From Notospermus geniculatus (lineage: Eukaryota > Nemertea > Pilidiophora > Heteronemertea > Lineidae), in NCBI GenBank assembly GCA_002633025.1, contig NMRB01000198.1:350793-414792 (forward strand): a DNA stretch of 64,000 nt, read 5' to 3'. The position numbers were made by a program, and so were the translations under genes. Positions 50,579 through 63,604 of the stretch are shown piece by piece (position 1 is the first letter of the stretch; each line of letters opens with the position of its first letter). Below the pieces are notes generated by a model. The model saw only the letters and a program-made list of their open reading frames with translations. It was not told the DNA's origin and searched no databases.

Positions 50579-51892
50579 GCATGAAAACAGCACAATCATC
50601 TTACTTTTCCTATACTGAGAGAGTGTTGATATTATTAGTGATAAACAAACCACTCTCAACGTGTTTGTTTGTGAGGAAATATTTGCATAATAGGTAACAA
50701 ATGTAATGCAAAAGTCGTTATATTTTACATAGTTCAACTTAACATTTTCCCAGGAAATTTTCCAACAAAAATCAACACACAGTTTCTCTTCTATACACAA
50801 TTTGTGCTGCTTCCTAAACTGTTTGCAGCCACTGCCCTCACGAGAGCTTTTCGTTAACTAAAACTGAAATACTACTCGACAATTTATCCATTATTTAACT
50901 GATAACACGAGGTCATGGCGGTTCAGGCGCGGTCCTTCTTAACTGCATCATCACAGACCAGACACATCTTACGTTTTCTCAAAAGTAGTAGTTTAACCGA
51001 CATTTTTCAACTGAAATGGGCAGTTTCTTATAGGTAGACGGTTTGTGCTCCTCAACTGTTTTGCAGTCAAAGTCCCCAGAAGAGCAATTTCGATAATAAA
51101 ACTGAAATTTATTTAACAATTGCAAAAATTTCACAATCTAGCAAGGCACAGATCGGTGACATTGTGGATTCGGTCAATAAAACAACTAAGGGAAGGACTT
51201 TGACACAGGGAAGGATATGTCGAAATCTTTAGCAATGTGCGAACACAACGCTAGATGTGGGTAGCCTATTAAGAGACATGCGCCATGGGATGGTGATTTT
51301 ACCACTAGATTTACCACTAGATTGCAATTGATTTGATTTGATAAGAGAAACAAAATATCACCATGCTTTACCGTTGATACAATATTTACCTCACAGCAGG
51401 ATCATATTGAATTTTACGATATTTTCAATCAAACTATATCAACACAGTGTAGGGACCGGCCCCATAGCTTCACGAATGTGCCCCAAATGCTGGCGTGGTA
51501 CGTACTTCAAAGAATCAAGATTAGTACAACGGTGGTCATTAGAGACAATGGTAAATTAGACAATGGTAAAATACTAAACAGGAAGAAAGGTATTTATAAT
51601 CTTCATGAAAGTAATTGCAGGCAGAGCTCTGGTACATTCAGACATTTTACTTGGCTACTTTCTGAATTCAATACAGTGGTGCAGCTTTAACAGAACGTGT
51701 ATTGGAGTTTCCCAAGTAGAATCCTGTTCGTATTCTCACTTTTGTTGACGTAGGAAGCGTCCGTGTCATTTAGGCCTACCCTTGAGGTTGTGGATACGAT
51801 TTGTATGATATTGGTGAGTATTGTTATTGGTGAGTATTGTTTTTCGTTAAAGCCAATCATTTAAGTGGAAAATTCGGCGCGCTCAATTTGTT

Positions 51893-52131
51893 CCCGTCAA
51901 TTCGAAATTTCATCCCTACTTTTGGACTTTCAACTTTCATCGTTCACAATGTAGTGTAGAACAAAAAAGCGCCCATTTCTACCATTCCGTCTCAACTGGT
52001 TCGAATGTGCATGTACCATCTGATTTGGGTGGTATTGACCACCCTTCAATTTATTTAAAAAACGTGTACATTCCGATCAAGCTCATTCGAAACGACACCT
52101 CCGTGAAGTCCATATTAATCAAGCTTACAAT
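51893..52131 (+). repeat. ~240-bp dispersed repeat, copy 2
   Basis: Same order of landmarks as 50340-50578, here with TTTGGGTGGTATTGACCACC, then CTTCAATTTATTTAAAA and ACATTCCGATCAAGCTCATT. Confidence 0.75.
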
Positions 52132-52237
52132 GATATTTAGTCATGTTAGTATCTCGTTTGATACAAGTCGCTGTAATGCATGTAATGATGTGTCGGAATG
52201 TGAATCTGGTTTGGCATATATGGGGAAGTAGCCTTTA

Positions 52238-52487
52238 TTAACCCTTTAGTGACTAATCTCGCCCTGAGGCACACAGCCAGCTTACCAAAATTACGAGGAT
52301 ACAAGACACTCAAATGTCCATCGTGTAAAATGAGTTTAGATCGTGACCTGAACGGTACTATCAATTATATTCAGAAAGCCTCTGAACGACATTTTTCACA
52401 GCAGAACTAAAGTACGTGGTTGACTCGCCACGAGATCATTTATTTTACCCATTAGGGACAGAATAAATGCCGTCTCGAAAGAGTTAA
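52238..52487 (+). mobile_element. TTAA-type MITE carrying a Fanzor 3' fragment, copy 3
   Basis: TTAA lies at both ends (52238-52241, 52484-52487). The inner frame has FKCPSCKMSLDRDLNGTI, retaining the RuvC Asp. The body is nearly identical to the copy at 49685. Confidence 0.78.
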
Positions 52488-52675
52488 GTCTAAATGACCA
52501 GTGACACAACAGGAAGTCATGGTGGCGCAGATGCGGGAGTCTAATTGATTAAAACTAGTAATTATATTGGCTAATCGGAATTACTGTGTAATCACTTCCT
52601 CGCGTGTGTGTCATTATCGCCTCATTAAACAAATCACTGCCACTTGACAGGCAAGTTGAGCAAAGAATAATTTGT

Positions 52676-52922
52676 TTAACCCTTTAGGGACTAATCTCGC
52701 ACCGAGGCACACAGCCAGCAAACCAAAATTACGAGGAGACAAGACATTCAAATGTCCATCGTGTAAAATGAGTTTAGATCGTCACCTCAACGGTGCTATC
52801 ACTTATATTCAGAAAGCCTCTGAACGACATTTTTCACAGCAGAACTAAATTAAAACAACTCGCCACGAGGTCATTTATTTTACCCATTAGGGACATAATA
52901 AATGCCGTCTCGAAAGAGTTAA
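52676..52922 (+). mobile_element. TTAA-type MITE carrying a Fanzor 3' fragment, copy 4
   Basis: TTAA lies at both ends. The Fanzor-like fragment reads SLDRHLNGAITY, so the RuvC Asp is replaced by His. It lies only 189 bases after copy 3. Confidence 0.78.
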
Positions 52923-53564
52923 TCGCTAGGTTATGTTCTCCATATGCACTTTGTCAGAAAAGTTAAAAAATGTGATTTTACCATGTGCTAATTTTCAAAC
53001 CAAAGTATCATCATCATGGAAACGTTACCACCGTTTGATACAACTCATTATAGATATTCATTAGGGTGACTTCATTTGATAAGAGGAACAGAGTACCATC
53101 TGAAAAAAAATACCACCCGGGTGATAGAAGTCGGCGGCAGTGAAAAGGTGCACGAATAGATTACACAACATCTCGTCGTAATAAACAGAAAACGACAGGC
53201 GGACTTGTCCGTCTCATTCACCTTTGAGGTCGTACGGCAGTGTAAGTATTGTTTTTTGTGCATCATGGCGCTTGTCATTCGATATACTCTAAAATCCCAC
53301 TTCTGTCCCATTCACGAACGCTTATCATTCATGAACTCGGAAGATGACAAAATCATAAGTAGAAAAATGGGAATGGGAGTATGGTCAGAAACAGTGATGT
53401 CCTGTCCACTTACTTGATGTCCCACTGCAGAGTCTGCGAAAGAGTGGCAGCGTATGCGATATCTTCAACTTGGATTTTTTCCGAGTTCAGGAATGAGACA
53501 GGTACATGTAAATGGGAATTTAGATTAGTTGGGGCATTCACATTGATTTTTGCACAGTTTTTTC

Positions 53565-53800
53565 GCGTTAATTCGAAATTTCCCCGACTGTTGGACTCAT
53601 ATCGTTTTCACAATGTAGGCCTGGGTTTTTCCTCAGGACAAAAAAACCATTTCCTGCCAATTCGTCTCACCGGGTTCGAATGTAACATCTGGGTGGTAAT
53701 TCACCCCCGGGTTGATTATAAATTTGCATTTACATTCCAATTGAGCGCATTTGAAACGAAATCTCCGTTGAGTCCAAAGCTTTCCTTCTTCCCGACGTGT
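53565..53800 (+). repeat. ~240-bp dispersed repeat, copy 3 (diverged)
   Basis: It holds GTTAATTCGAAATTTCCCC, CGGGTTCGAATGTAACATC, GGGTGGTAATTCACCCCCGG, TTGATTATAAATTTGC and ACATTCCAATTGAGC in the order seen in copies 1 and 2. Confidence 0.65.
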
Positions 53801-54021
53801 AAGTTGATTTCATGTTACACTATGATATTTAGTTTAAGGCAATTAACAAAGGAATTCAGAATATTCGAAATCAACATAAAAAAAGAGATCTAAATTCATT
53901 CCCGAACTATTGCTACATGTTGCTACACCTTGATGACTCCTCTGCTTTGTATTCTTCAAGCCATCGCACTGCACGTTTATTACCTACTCCAATTGTAAAC
54001 ATGTTTTACAAGGATGCATTG

Positions 54022-54175
54022 GGGAGTTTGAGATCAGCGACTTATCACGGATCCTATATGTACATGTACGTATACAGATAGAAATGTACACAAAATTTGT
54101 CCTTGTTGTACAGAAGTCTATCCGTATAGGTACAGTATAAGGATCCCTGATAAGTCGCTGATCTCAAATTCCCTA
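54022..54175. repeat. Hairpin MITE, TTATCACGGATCC family
   Basis: The left arm GGGAGTTTGAGATCAGCGAC with TTATCACGGATCC pairs with the right arm GGATCCCTGATAAGTCGCTG with ATCTCAAATTCCC. The internal TGTACACAAAATTTGTCCT is shared with 61823-61963. Confidence 0.82.
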
Positions 54176-54524
54176 ATACATGTATATACAATGTACTAAA
54201 CTGTACTCTGAGACAATGTAGATAACAAATCAATCTCAACATTTTTTGCGTGAGGAAATTTTTGCATGATACGTGAGATTTTCGTCATAAAAATGGGACC
54301 GAACAGCCAAGCTAGGCCTTGGCACATAAATGGTGCTATAAAGGTCCCGTCGTGGGTTTCACGAGCATTGAGCAAGCTGACATGCCTGGGACTCTCTCAC
54401 CCAATGTAAAGTAGGGAATGATTAGGCTGATTTCCAACATTCTGCAAAAGTCCTTTGTTTTCCTGGTTCACAAGTTAACGCACTTGTGGATGTCACATTT
54501 TTCACATGCCATTATCTAGTTTTT

Positions 54525-54766
54525 TTAAACCCTTTGGGGACTAATCTCGCACCGAGGCACACAGCCAGAAACCAAAATTACGAGGAGACAAGACATTCAA
54601 ATGTCCATCGTGTAAAATGAGTTTAGATCGTCACCTCAACGGTGCTATCAATTATATTCAGAAAGCCTCTGAGGGACATTTTTCACAGCAGAACTAAAGT
54701 ACGTGGTTGTCTCGCCACGAGATCATTTATTTTACCCATTAGGGACAGAATAAATGCCGTCTCATG
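54525..54766 (+). mobile_element. TTAA-type MITE with Fanzor fragment, right-truncated
   Basis: The left end is TTAAACCCTTTGGGGACTAA. The RuvC motif reads SLDRHLNGAI, as in copy 4. Homology stops at CCGTCTCATGGG, so the right terminus is lost. Confidence 0.72.
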
Positions 54767-54769
54767 GGT

Positions 54770-57700
54770 GTCCACAGCGGACTGCAATTCATTCTGGTAC
54801 TTGACATCAGAGTCGCAAAGCTGCGCAACCTCTCTATTATCTGATACCCGTCACGAGGTATTATTATGGGAACGTGAAGAAGGGACATTATACATGTACT
54901 CTAAATTCCCACTTACCTGCCACATTCCTAGGAATTCCTGAACTCGAAAAAATGACTAAATCCTAAGTCGAAGATGATGGGGGTGGGAGTATGTTCAGAA
55001 ACAGAATAATGTTCTCTCTGCTTACTTGTCCCACTCCTGAGCTTGGTAAAGAATGACAGAGGTGCCATACATTCAATTTAGAATTTGGTCATTTTTCCCG
55101 AGTTCGGGAATGGGACATGTGAGTGATAATTTAGAGTACATAATGGATAGTTATAGTCACTGATTAGCAAGTCCAACTGTGGTGTTCACAGGCTGGAGTC
55201 CAAGACATGAATGTCGCAACTTTACCAAGAAAACTTCCGCCTTGATAACAAATATTATGACAACACAAGCCAGAACAAAGTGGAACTTGTTCATTGATAA
55301 AAGGTTTAATCTGTCTAGACATAACACAGATTATAATCCTGATAACGAAGCCAGGGCAAAGTGGAACTTATCATTACTCATTCCCGATATCCAGATTATT
55401 ACAAAAGCGGTTTGAACTTGTTCAGGATTAGTAAATACAATATCTGTAGGCACGTCTAAACGAATTATGTGTCAGAGGTTATCAAATAATATAAGAATGT
55501 TGCGCCATAAAAATATGCTCGCTCCTATCAATCTCGTCATTATGATTCATCCGACAAACGCCGCCGCAATCAGTGTTTGTACATGGCCTTCTCATTAGGT
55601 GGTAATTAGCCACTTGTTGAAACCTATCACGCAATCAGGATGTACCGTCACCAGCAATTAAAAGAACCCGCATGTTTCCGTTTGCTATAATGATAAAGAT
55701 AATTGACGATTTGGCAATAGCACCAGTTGAGTCAACCGAAGGGGGTGTTATGACACATTTGTTATCTGAAACGCAATGCGAGTTGAGCAATATCGGGATT
55801 TCCCACTTTTATCGTTCCCTTCGTCACCGTCACATGTCAATGTTTAATCATTACGCTAATACTTGTTATTCATTGTGATTTATCTCACAAAAGACGCCGC
55901 CTGTCAACCCCTTGTTATAACCTGTCATAATCGTCATGTAATTGTGCAATCAGGGGTACAATCACCCTTGATTAGAGGGACACACGTGTTTACGCTCGTC
56001 TCATTGAGAAAGATAATTGTCGATTTGGCAATATAGCGCCAGCTGACTCATCTAAAGGAGCGACATCAAGGGCGGAAATAGAAAACGGTGCAATTTCAAT
56101 CTGCTACGATTTGTACAAACTTTGGAATTTTCCTTAGATTTTTCTGTGTTAACATGAAGAAGCATTTCCAATCTGAGAAAGTTTTTCCTTCAATTAAAGG
56201 GGCACTCTAGAGGGAACCGGCGTAACAGTAAACAATGTCCCCTGTAAAAAGTGTCGGTTCAATGACAGAATGTGCATGGCTATAGAGACCAATCACCAGA
56301 GATTAGAATATAACAAAGGATATTTTATTCCTGGGACAGTTTTTCCTGGGGACATTCTTTCCTTTCACACTGGCTATAAGGCGACTATGACTGCAATTAG
56401 CTTCAACCAGCCAGCGCCACTGGTCAAACAAGTCCAGGGCACAATCGCGGGAAATTCTATAAAGAGCTCTGGGGAATAAACCCATGATGATGTCAGCCAT
56501 GGAATTCCGTGCGATTTTGATACGATTGGGAAAGTGCACTTTCTTTCTGCATTACAGCCGAATACTTAGATTACATGTATTATAGAGGGGTTTGAGAGAA
56601 ATGAACTTGGAAATAGAGAAAGGCAAGGTCCGTCAGATTTATAGGTCGGGTCACTTGCCTTTGACCACAGCGCTCGTTAGATCAGAAGCACTGGGCCGTA
56701 CAGTTCAGAAACCTGTACTAGGCCTATACAGCGTGCCTGCTCCTCGTGAGCACTGTTAGTTCTATTACTCGGGTTAACTCATGCCTTCTTGCGCATGCGC
56801 ACTGTTGACTTGGTGTATGCTGCTTTGTTCACATGCCCATTAGCGGGAAAATGTATGGACCTTGAAATATCCCATGGATAAAGCAAGCGTCCCGATCATG
56901 GGCGTCGCGTCCGTGGATGGGGTAGGTGTCAAACGAATCTACGCCACCAAATCAAATAAAAACGAGATTCTATAATGAATAGGCGAGTTTGAGAAAGGAC
57001 CATTCATTCAATGATCCATCTCTCCGTATTCACCATCAAGCGATTCGTTCAAAACCAATCAATTTTACCGCGGTTTTCACGAAAAAAACTAATGCTGACA
57101 GGGTGCATATATACTTTAAAAATAATAATACCTAGCATTTGCAGAATCCAGTTCAACCCAAAATCACATGAAAAGGCGGAGGTTTCAGACTGAGTCACCC
57201 TAGATCAAAGGGGCCCGCATGTTTACGTTCGCTTGAGCACCAGTTCGCCCAATGGATCGAAATTATTGATTTGTTGGTGCATGGTTATACAAGTCTCGCA
57301 AATTCTAAACACGAGGTGTCCGTCGCGTGTCACTGATAATAGCAGTCAGATTAGCAAGTCAGAGTTATAATTACTTGTAAAAACTTTCTGAATTGACTCT
57401 AGCTGTGTTAACACCAAAGTCATTTTTCCAGACCATCTGGTCCAAATCTGGACTTGTATTTCTTGCAATCACTAAAGAACGTCCAATAATACCATTCTTT
57501 AATGTCAGTCGTCATTATCTTCTACACGTGTGGTAGTGGTTTGATGTTTGCCAGTGGTATTTTCCTCCCAGAGGTGATTTTGGAATTCGGGAGGAATGAC
57601 CAAAACTTGGAGCGTTGTGGCGCAGTTTTATATTGAGTTTCTCAAATGACAAGACCCCCCAAAAAACCAATTCGCTGTCAAGCAGGCATACAAAGTGGAG

Positions 57701-58900
57701 ACCTACAACGGAGTCTCCGATTTTATTCTCGAACTCCCATTTACTTTTGCATATCATTTATCCTTGATGTACAAATCGTTCAGGAATTCAGACCCATATA
57801 GAGGGTACATTTGACGGAAGTGGACTGTCAATAGGCCTACACGTCTCCCGAAATTCTATTACGAATATCGGCGTACTCTGTGTGCCAATGAACCCTGCTT
57901 TAACAAGTAGGCCTATCCGGGCCGTTTTCATAAGGGTATCTCCCCATTTGAAAAGGGATGTACACTAATCGATTGGGAAACGTCGGTCTCCTACACGACA
58001 TGTGCTTGTTGCGACATATTTATACCACGTGATGTGGCTTTGTGAATTTGCTGAATCAACTAAAATTGGTTTTTATCGTTCATTGTCTCATCCGAATGGT
58101 AAATATTACCAGTCTGATAAAAATTCAAATCAATCGACTGATAGCAAGTGGCCAGGAATAGCCACCGGTTGTTGTCTGAACTCGTCTCTTGACTGACGTC
58201 ATTTGATTGGCCTCCTCGGTGGCAACACGGGAATTCCCAGACTGTCGTCAACCAACAGGCAAATACTGTTGCGACACTAATGTCCCTTGATAGCCACCTT
58301 ATCAATCGGTGGTCGTCAGCCACGTGTTGAAACCTATTATTGATATCATTGCCACCCTCTGGAACGCGTGTCCTGTTTATTTGGCAATAAAGCAGAATAT
58401 TGACTCGTCTGAAGGAGAAAAGATCATAAAAGTGCAAGGTCACACGGTCAATTCATGTCATCGTTTGGCAACGGGGGAATTCCCAGGGTCAGGTGACTTT
58501 TCGGCACGTGTCAGACATGTTGAAATTTGGCCTTTCAGACATCAGTGTTCCCCTGGGAAACGATGACAATAGATAGATTGACATGATTCTCTTGGTATTC
58601 CCTTCTATCAAATCTCAGATTATTATCAATGTTAATTTCAATTTAAAGCCTCACAGTATTGAATTCTACGACATTTTCAAAGTGTTAGGACTGTGCAGGC
58701 AGAGGTCTCATAGCCTCGTGATGGTCCCCAAAATGCTTGCCTGATACGTACTTCAAAGAATCAAGACCTAGTTTTAAGCACACAATGAAGAAACAGCAGG
58801 CAGAGCTGTAATGCATTTAGATAGAGCATTGTACATTTTACATTTTACATTTCACTAACGTCGGAGGACGTAAGCAATTTCTGAATTCAATACAGTGAGG
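54770..58900. other. Host non-coding stretch
   Basis: I see no convincing gene. GGTGGTAATTAGCCACTTG at about 55599 and GGTGGTCGTCAGCCACGTG at about 58309, each followed by TTGAAACCTAT, form another repeated palindromic pair. A dispersed repeat (56213-56375) is shared with 40497-40655. Confidence 0.4.
56213..56375 (+). repeat. Dispersed repeat, partner of 40497-40655
   Basis: It is the same family in the same orientation, with ACAATGTCCCCTGTAAAAAG and GGGACAGTTTTTCC as landmarks. Confidence 0.7.
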
Positions 58901-59136
58901 CTTTAAGAGTCAGATAGTTCAACAACATCCTTCGGTTGAATTTGGAAAGTGTGGTTCAACAAAACAAGCTGTGCATTGGCCTCTTGCTGCCACTCCTCGA
59001 GGTCGTTATAAAATAGACGGACAGTACAAATGCAGCCTTGTTCCTTACTAACATACTTCGCCTTTAACTTCTGACTCGAAACGATGTCTTCAACCTATGG
59101 AATCTACCGAGCTGTTTCGAAAAAAGGGTCCTTCTA

Positions 59137-59325
59137 AGGGTGTAACATTTTTCAGTGTCCCACATATAAGAGTGTTCCCTTCCTAATGTCTGATGGAATA
59201 AACTTGAGAATAGGGGACATACAGATAAATGTGTCGTTGCCACCGTTTTCTAAACAATAAAGGGGAACAATGACAGACGGAAATACTGGTAGATGTTACA
59301 CCCAAACCTTCGCCACCCAAGGTTT
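59137..59325. repeat. Degenerate MITE of the GTGTTCCCCAT family
   Basis: It contains GGGTGTAACATTTTTCAGTG, CATATAAGAGTGTTCCC, TGTCTGATGGAATAAACTTG and an inverted GATGTTACACCC end, matching the layout at 35260-35383. Confidence 0.65.
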
Positions 59326-61017
59326 CATGGTTTTAAGTCATTGCTACCACCCCTAAACATGTCATTAATACTTTATTTCTCTCCATAAAAACAGTCAACT
59401 GTGCATCTATCTTTGTTGATTTTTCTCAGATGGAAGTACCGTAATGATTTGAACAAGCCGTATGAACAGGTTTGCTCCGCCCGTGAACTATAGGCCTAGA
59501 CCTTCATCTCAATTGGTAACCGCCCCGTCGCTTGTCACTGATTGCTCGAACAAGGGGTAAAATCACCCCTCATCACCACTCGACTCCCATTACAAATGAC
59601 AACCCGCTGCATCTAATTACGAATCCTGCACTCCGTCGCTCACTCGGGACGAGGTAGAAGGTCTTACCCGGTCAAAACTCGTTCCCCGGTTCAAGAATCT
59701 ATAAAAAGCCTACTGTTACTTGCGTGTTGAACATAGCTGGTACTGACTCATGGATGTGCCCGAGATTGCAGGGAATCCCGTCTGGCGCGCTCCAAAAATA
59801 GATTAAATGACGTCACAACTCATTATGATAATAACGGGCCCTAAATATTACTGAAAAACGGCTCTTGTTTATTTGTTTCCTGTGCCATATAATTGGTCGG
59901 AAGAGCAGTTGTCAACTTTGTATCGTGTTTCTTCATCGGAGCTAGCATTTTCCAGGAATTATTCACAATTTTAGCGCTTCTCTCGCAAGCACTGGGCATG
60001 AAGTATCGCACCCCTTCAGTTGGTTGAGTCTCAATGTATCATATGTTTTTAGTACAGTGCTCCACGCGGAATTTGCATAATGGGTCTACCAATGTCCACA
60101 GCGCCGGAGGGGTGGCAGGTGGGCAGAAATGGCCTAGTGCGGGTAAATCCCCGACGCGCCCAGGTTCCTTGGTCCAAATCTGTGAACTTCGGGTGCTCCT
60201 GTTCGGTGTTTTTTTCAACGGATTTTGGCAGCAGGGGTTGTATTCGTCTGTTAATTTTATAGGATACTCTAGAATTATGATTTCTTAGCTTTATAATCTG
60301 ATTTCTGTGCCAGATGCTGCAATCATGTCAGTCTGATAGTATTTCCATGGGCCATTGGATGAAAAGAAGGAATTCAGCTGAATTTACAAGGGTTATACGT
60401 AGGATTTAATTTGACAGGGTGCATCCTTGAAAAGGGGGCAGGTTAGGCCTAATCGGTGAAGACTCAGGCCCTCAGGGGGGTGGGTAAAATGTATGGTAGG
60501 TGGCCGAGAAAATATTTTGCTGACTTCCCAGTGAGAGAGAACGTTGTCCGGGCCACTCTGCCCATTAGCCTATGCCTGCCTGGGGGTCTTCTACATTTTC
60601 CTCTGGATCCAAAGCCAAGCCCATGGGGTAGGCCTACCTGCAGTGTAGGGTAGTTTATATTGTTCTGTGCTATGTGTGAGGTTAGAACCTGGGACAGAGG
60701 CAGGCTTTTTCCTGAAAAACCTGCAGATGAAACAACACTTGCTGTTCCTGTAAATTTTATCTTTCATCCCAAGGTGGGCATTTTGTAACATGCAGAGAGT
60801 AGGCCTACTGTTGGCTGTTCTCGCACTCACGGAATCACTGACGGGTATTACACTCTGTGTCAGTCTAGTTCCTTCAAACCAGGATAGACGGCACTCGCGC
60901 TCGTTGAGGTTGGGGGTGACCGGCAAATTTCCAGAAATACACTGAGCGACATCTGTCCAAGATTAGATAGTAGAGGAATTCATTCTTGGTAATTGTAGAC
61001 TCATGTGTCGGATCCCC

Positions 61018-61140
61018 GGTGTAACGTTTTTGAGTGTTCCCCATCTCCGAGTGTCCCTCTCCTATTGTCTGACGGAATATCGGCGGCTTGACAATAGGGG
61101 CACACAGAGAAACGTGTTTCCAAAACAATAGGGGGGAATA
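61018..61140. repeat. MITE of the GTGTTCCCCAT family
   Basis: GGTGTAACGTTTTTGAGTGT, TCCGAGTGTCCCTCTCCTAT and TGTCTGACGGAATATCGGCG match the copy at 35275. The right arm is rearranged. Confidence 0.7.
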
Positions 61141-61260
61141 GGCCTACTGACGCACTGAAACGCTGAAAAACTACGCCGAGTCGGATCGGACATCTGTGAG
61201 CGCAAGCGCCATCTGTCCAGGGGTATATGAACCAAACAAATGTGTCGAATCATTGAATGA

Positions 61261-61785
61261 ATGAAAATAGGGGAAGATCTTGAGAATCTCGGGCCTCTCA
61301 CTCGGGGTCAACCATACCACATACTCGTTCCAATTTTCGCGGAAAGGGGACCATTTTTTGCCGCACTATTCAGGGAAAAAATCCCGTTGTCATTTTCTCC
61401 CGAAAAAATAATAAATTGGTATGGGAGTCCTATTCTCAGTGAGAAAAAAGTAGCAAATCGGGGTGAAGACCTTGGTTCCTTCAAAATTATGGTGTCTAAG
61501 TACATGAAAAATCCCGAAAAAACGCGTGAGATCTTTTTGGTTCCTTTCATAAGATGGATCTTTTCAAAAAGGAGTTTTATCCCAGTCGAATTCGCCATCC
61601 ATCCAGAAGAACATGAACTAGATGTACCTCTCTCCGCAAACCTGTTCCTCTTCGCATCTTGCAATATGCAGTTTAGTGGAATAGTGGTCCATCTCAACGT
61701 TTGTAAATTTTGGCGTTGGAGGACCTATGACAGGAATTACGAGTGTGAAAACTCGTTCTGCAATAGGCCTACTGGTCGAATTTAG
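61261..61785 (+). other. Unassigned 174-codon open frame
   Basis: An isolated open frame starts at ATG 61261. It contains no domain that I recognise, and an antisense frame is open over most of the same span. There are no good splice sites or promoter. It may be chance or the remains of a repeat. Confidence 0.15.
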
Positions 61786-61822
61786 TTTGAGTGAAGAATT
61801 ATAGATGGCACCACTTACTTTC

Positions 61823-61963
61823 CAGGGAGTTCGATATTCAAATTATTACAAATCCCAAATACGAATGCGGAGCGAATTGTACACAAAATTTGTCCTCATT
61901 GCATAAAATTCTATCCGCAATCGTATTGGGATTCGTAATAATTTGCTCAATCTCAAACTCCCT
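61823..61963. repeat. Hairpin MITE related to 54022-54175
   Basis: The arms CAGGGAGTTCGATATTCAAA and TTTGCTCAATCTCAAACTCC (then CTA), with ATTATTACAAATCCCA/TGGGATTCGTAATAAT inside, are inverted. It shares GTACACAAAATTTGTCCT with the 54-kb copy. Confidence 0.75.
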
Positions 61964-62185
61964 ATTATTTGAAATGTCAGGTCTGGCTGAGAGTTGATTC
62001 AGTCAGAGGAGTTTGTCTCAGCCTGAAACCATCAGTACTACTAGTATGATGGAATGAAGTATGAAATCAAGTTTACCTCTCCACTATGCACATTACCCAG
62101 TAAAGAAAGTGTGTAAATCCAGTTGACAGGGTGGTTGAGTATACAGGAAGGAAATAGGTATGGAAGAACAATTGAAAAAACATTT

Positions 62186-62191
62186 TTTATT
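62186..62191 (-). terminator. Possible polyadenylation signal of host gene C
   Basis: AATAAA on the minus strand lies about 390 bases after the stop codon of gene C. Confidence 0.35.
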
Positions 62192-62582
62192 TCAATATAT
62201 AAACTACAATTACAGTACATGTATCATCCTACCATAAAATAAACCATTGGAATGAATGGAAACTCCACACCATTGTGAATGTTGTATGCGCACTGCCATG
62301 TTGCAAGCCTGAGAATAGAGGGTAGGACAAGGATATTGTCTGGCACCAAACTGCAAATTTGTCAGGCACCAGGCAGTTGCTGCATCACAAAATGTCTGGC
62401 ACCAATTACAAGTCTGTATACATAGATAATCCATTTCATGTCAGACAGTAAATCCCAAAGGTGCCTATAAAAACGATACTAGTAATCTTGATGTTGATTT
62501 CAACTAGCTGAATACCACTGGAATCCATGACTCTTTTAGGATGCATTCCCGGATGGACCTGTAGTTCCGGTACATGAGAGTC

Positions 62583-62712
62583 TTATTTGGTAGTGAACAC
62601 CTTCAATTCTAGCATGCTGCGGATGAATTCTTTAGAGTCTGATATGACTGCCTCGACATATTGGTTGCAGTCTGGTTGATGTGCTGTGTCTGAGTTTTGC
62701 CCAAGAAAACAC
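62583..62712 (-). CDS. Host gene C, last exon
   Basis: The exon has acceptor CTACTTGCAG| at 62713 and one base completing the codon left by the previous exon. It then has 42 codons to TAA at 62583, ending with SDSKEFIRSMLELKVFTTK. I do not recognise the protein. Three consecutive exons with consensus splice sites and matching phases make this the best-supported host gene of the window. Confidence 0.7.
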
Positions 62713-63604
62713 CTGCAAGTAGAATGGAAAGAATTCAACAGGAAATTCACTCAATTCCTATTTCATGTATTTGCTATTGATATACAGTAGTCAGGTAGTG
62801 TGCATGTCTAAGAGAGGGAATTGAGATTTGCAGCTTTGTATTCCAGTATCTGTATCAAAGATTGAAGTCAGTCCTAGATGTGCACTCCTCTAGTATGATG
62901 GGTTTCACAGAATTTAGATACTACACATCATGAAACATGTGAAAATATTCGAAACTTGACATGCTTCTTGAGAATTGCTATTATCAACATTTTGTCTAGA
63001 TATTTTGGAGATACAGCTTCCAGATGGAGAGCCATACAAAGATTTCTGGACAATCTCAGATGTACATGTATGAATCATCTGCGGTTTCCAAATGCTGTCA
63101 GGAAATGTCCCCATTCAACATATTGTTTCAAGGGGAACAAACAACACAAAATATCAAGACAAAGTGATGATAACAGCAAAACTCTGAATTCAGTGAAACC
63201 CATAGAGGAGATGAGCACGTACTCTAAACTCCCACTTACCTGTCCCATTCCTAAATGACTAAATCCTAAGTTGAAGATAACGCCGACGGGGGTTGGAGTT
63301 TGCTCAGAAAGAGTAATGTCCTGTCCACTGATTTGTCCCAATCCTACACCTGGCAAAAAATGGCAGAGTTGTGATATTTTCACCATCACTATGATATTCA
63401 GTATTTGAATTTGAAAACCCCCGTAAGAGGAGATGAGTGCATATCTAGGACTGACTTCAAATATTAGATATTGGAATGGCAAATTTAGCATTTAACATTT
63501 AATGAAACTCTGAATTCCCTCTGTTTGAATGTTGCTGCACACTGCTGTAAGCCGTGTGTGGTAAAAATCGTAGTGAGGAAGTGAAGAGAGAAATTAATAC
63601 CTAC

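Noticed and set aside
53381-53893. 170-codon open frame
   Set aside because: It runs through the third copy of the ~240-bp repeat and has no recognisable domain.
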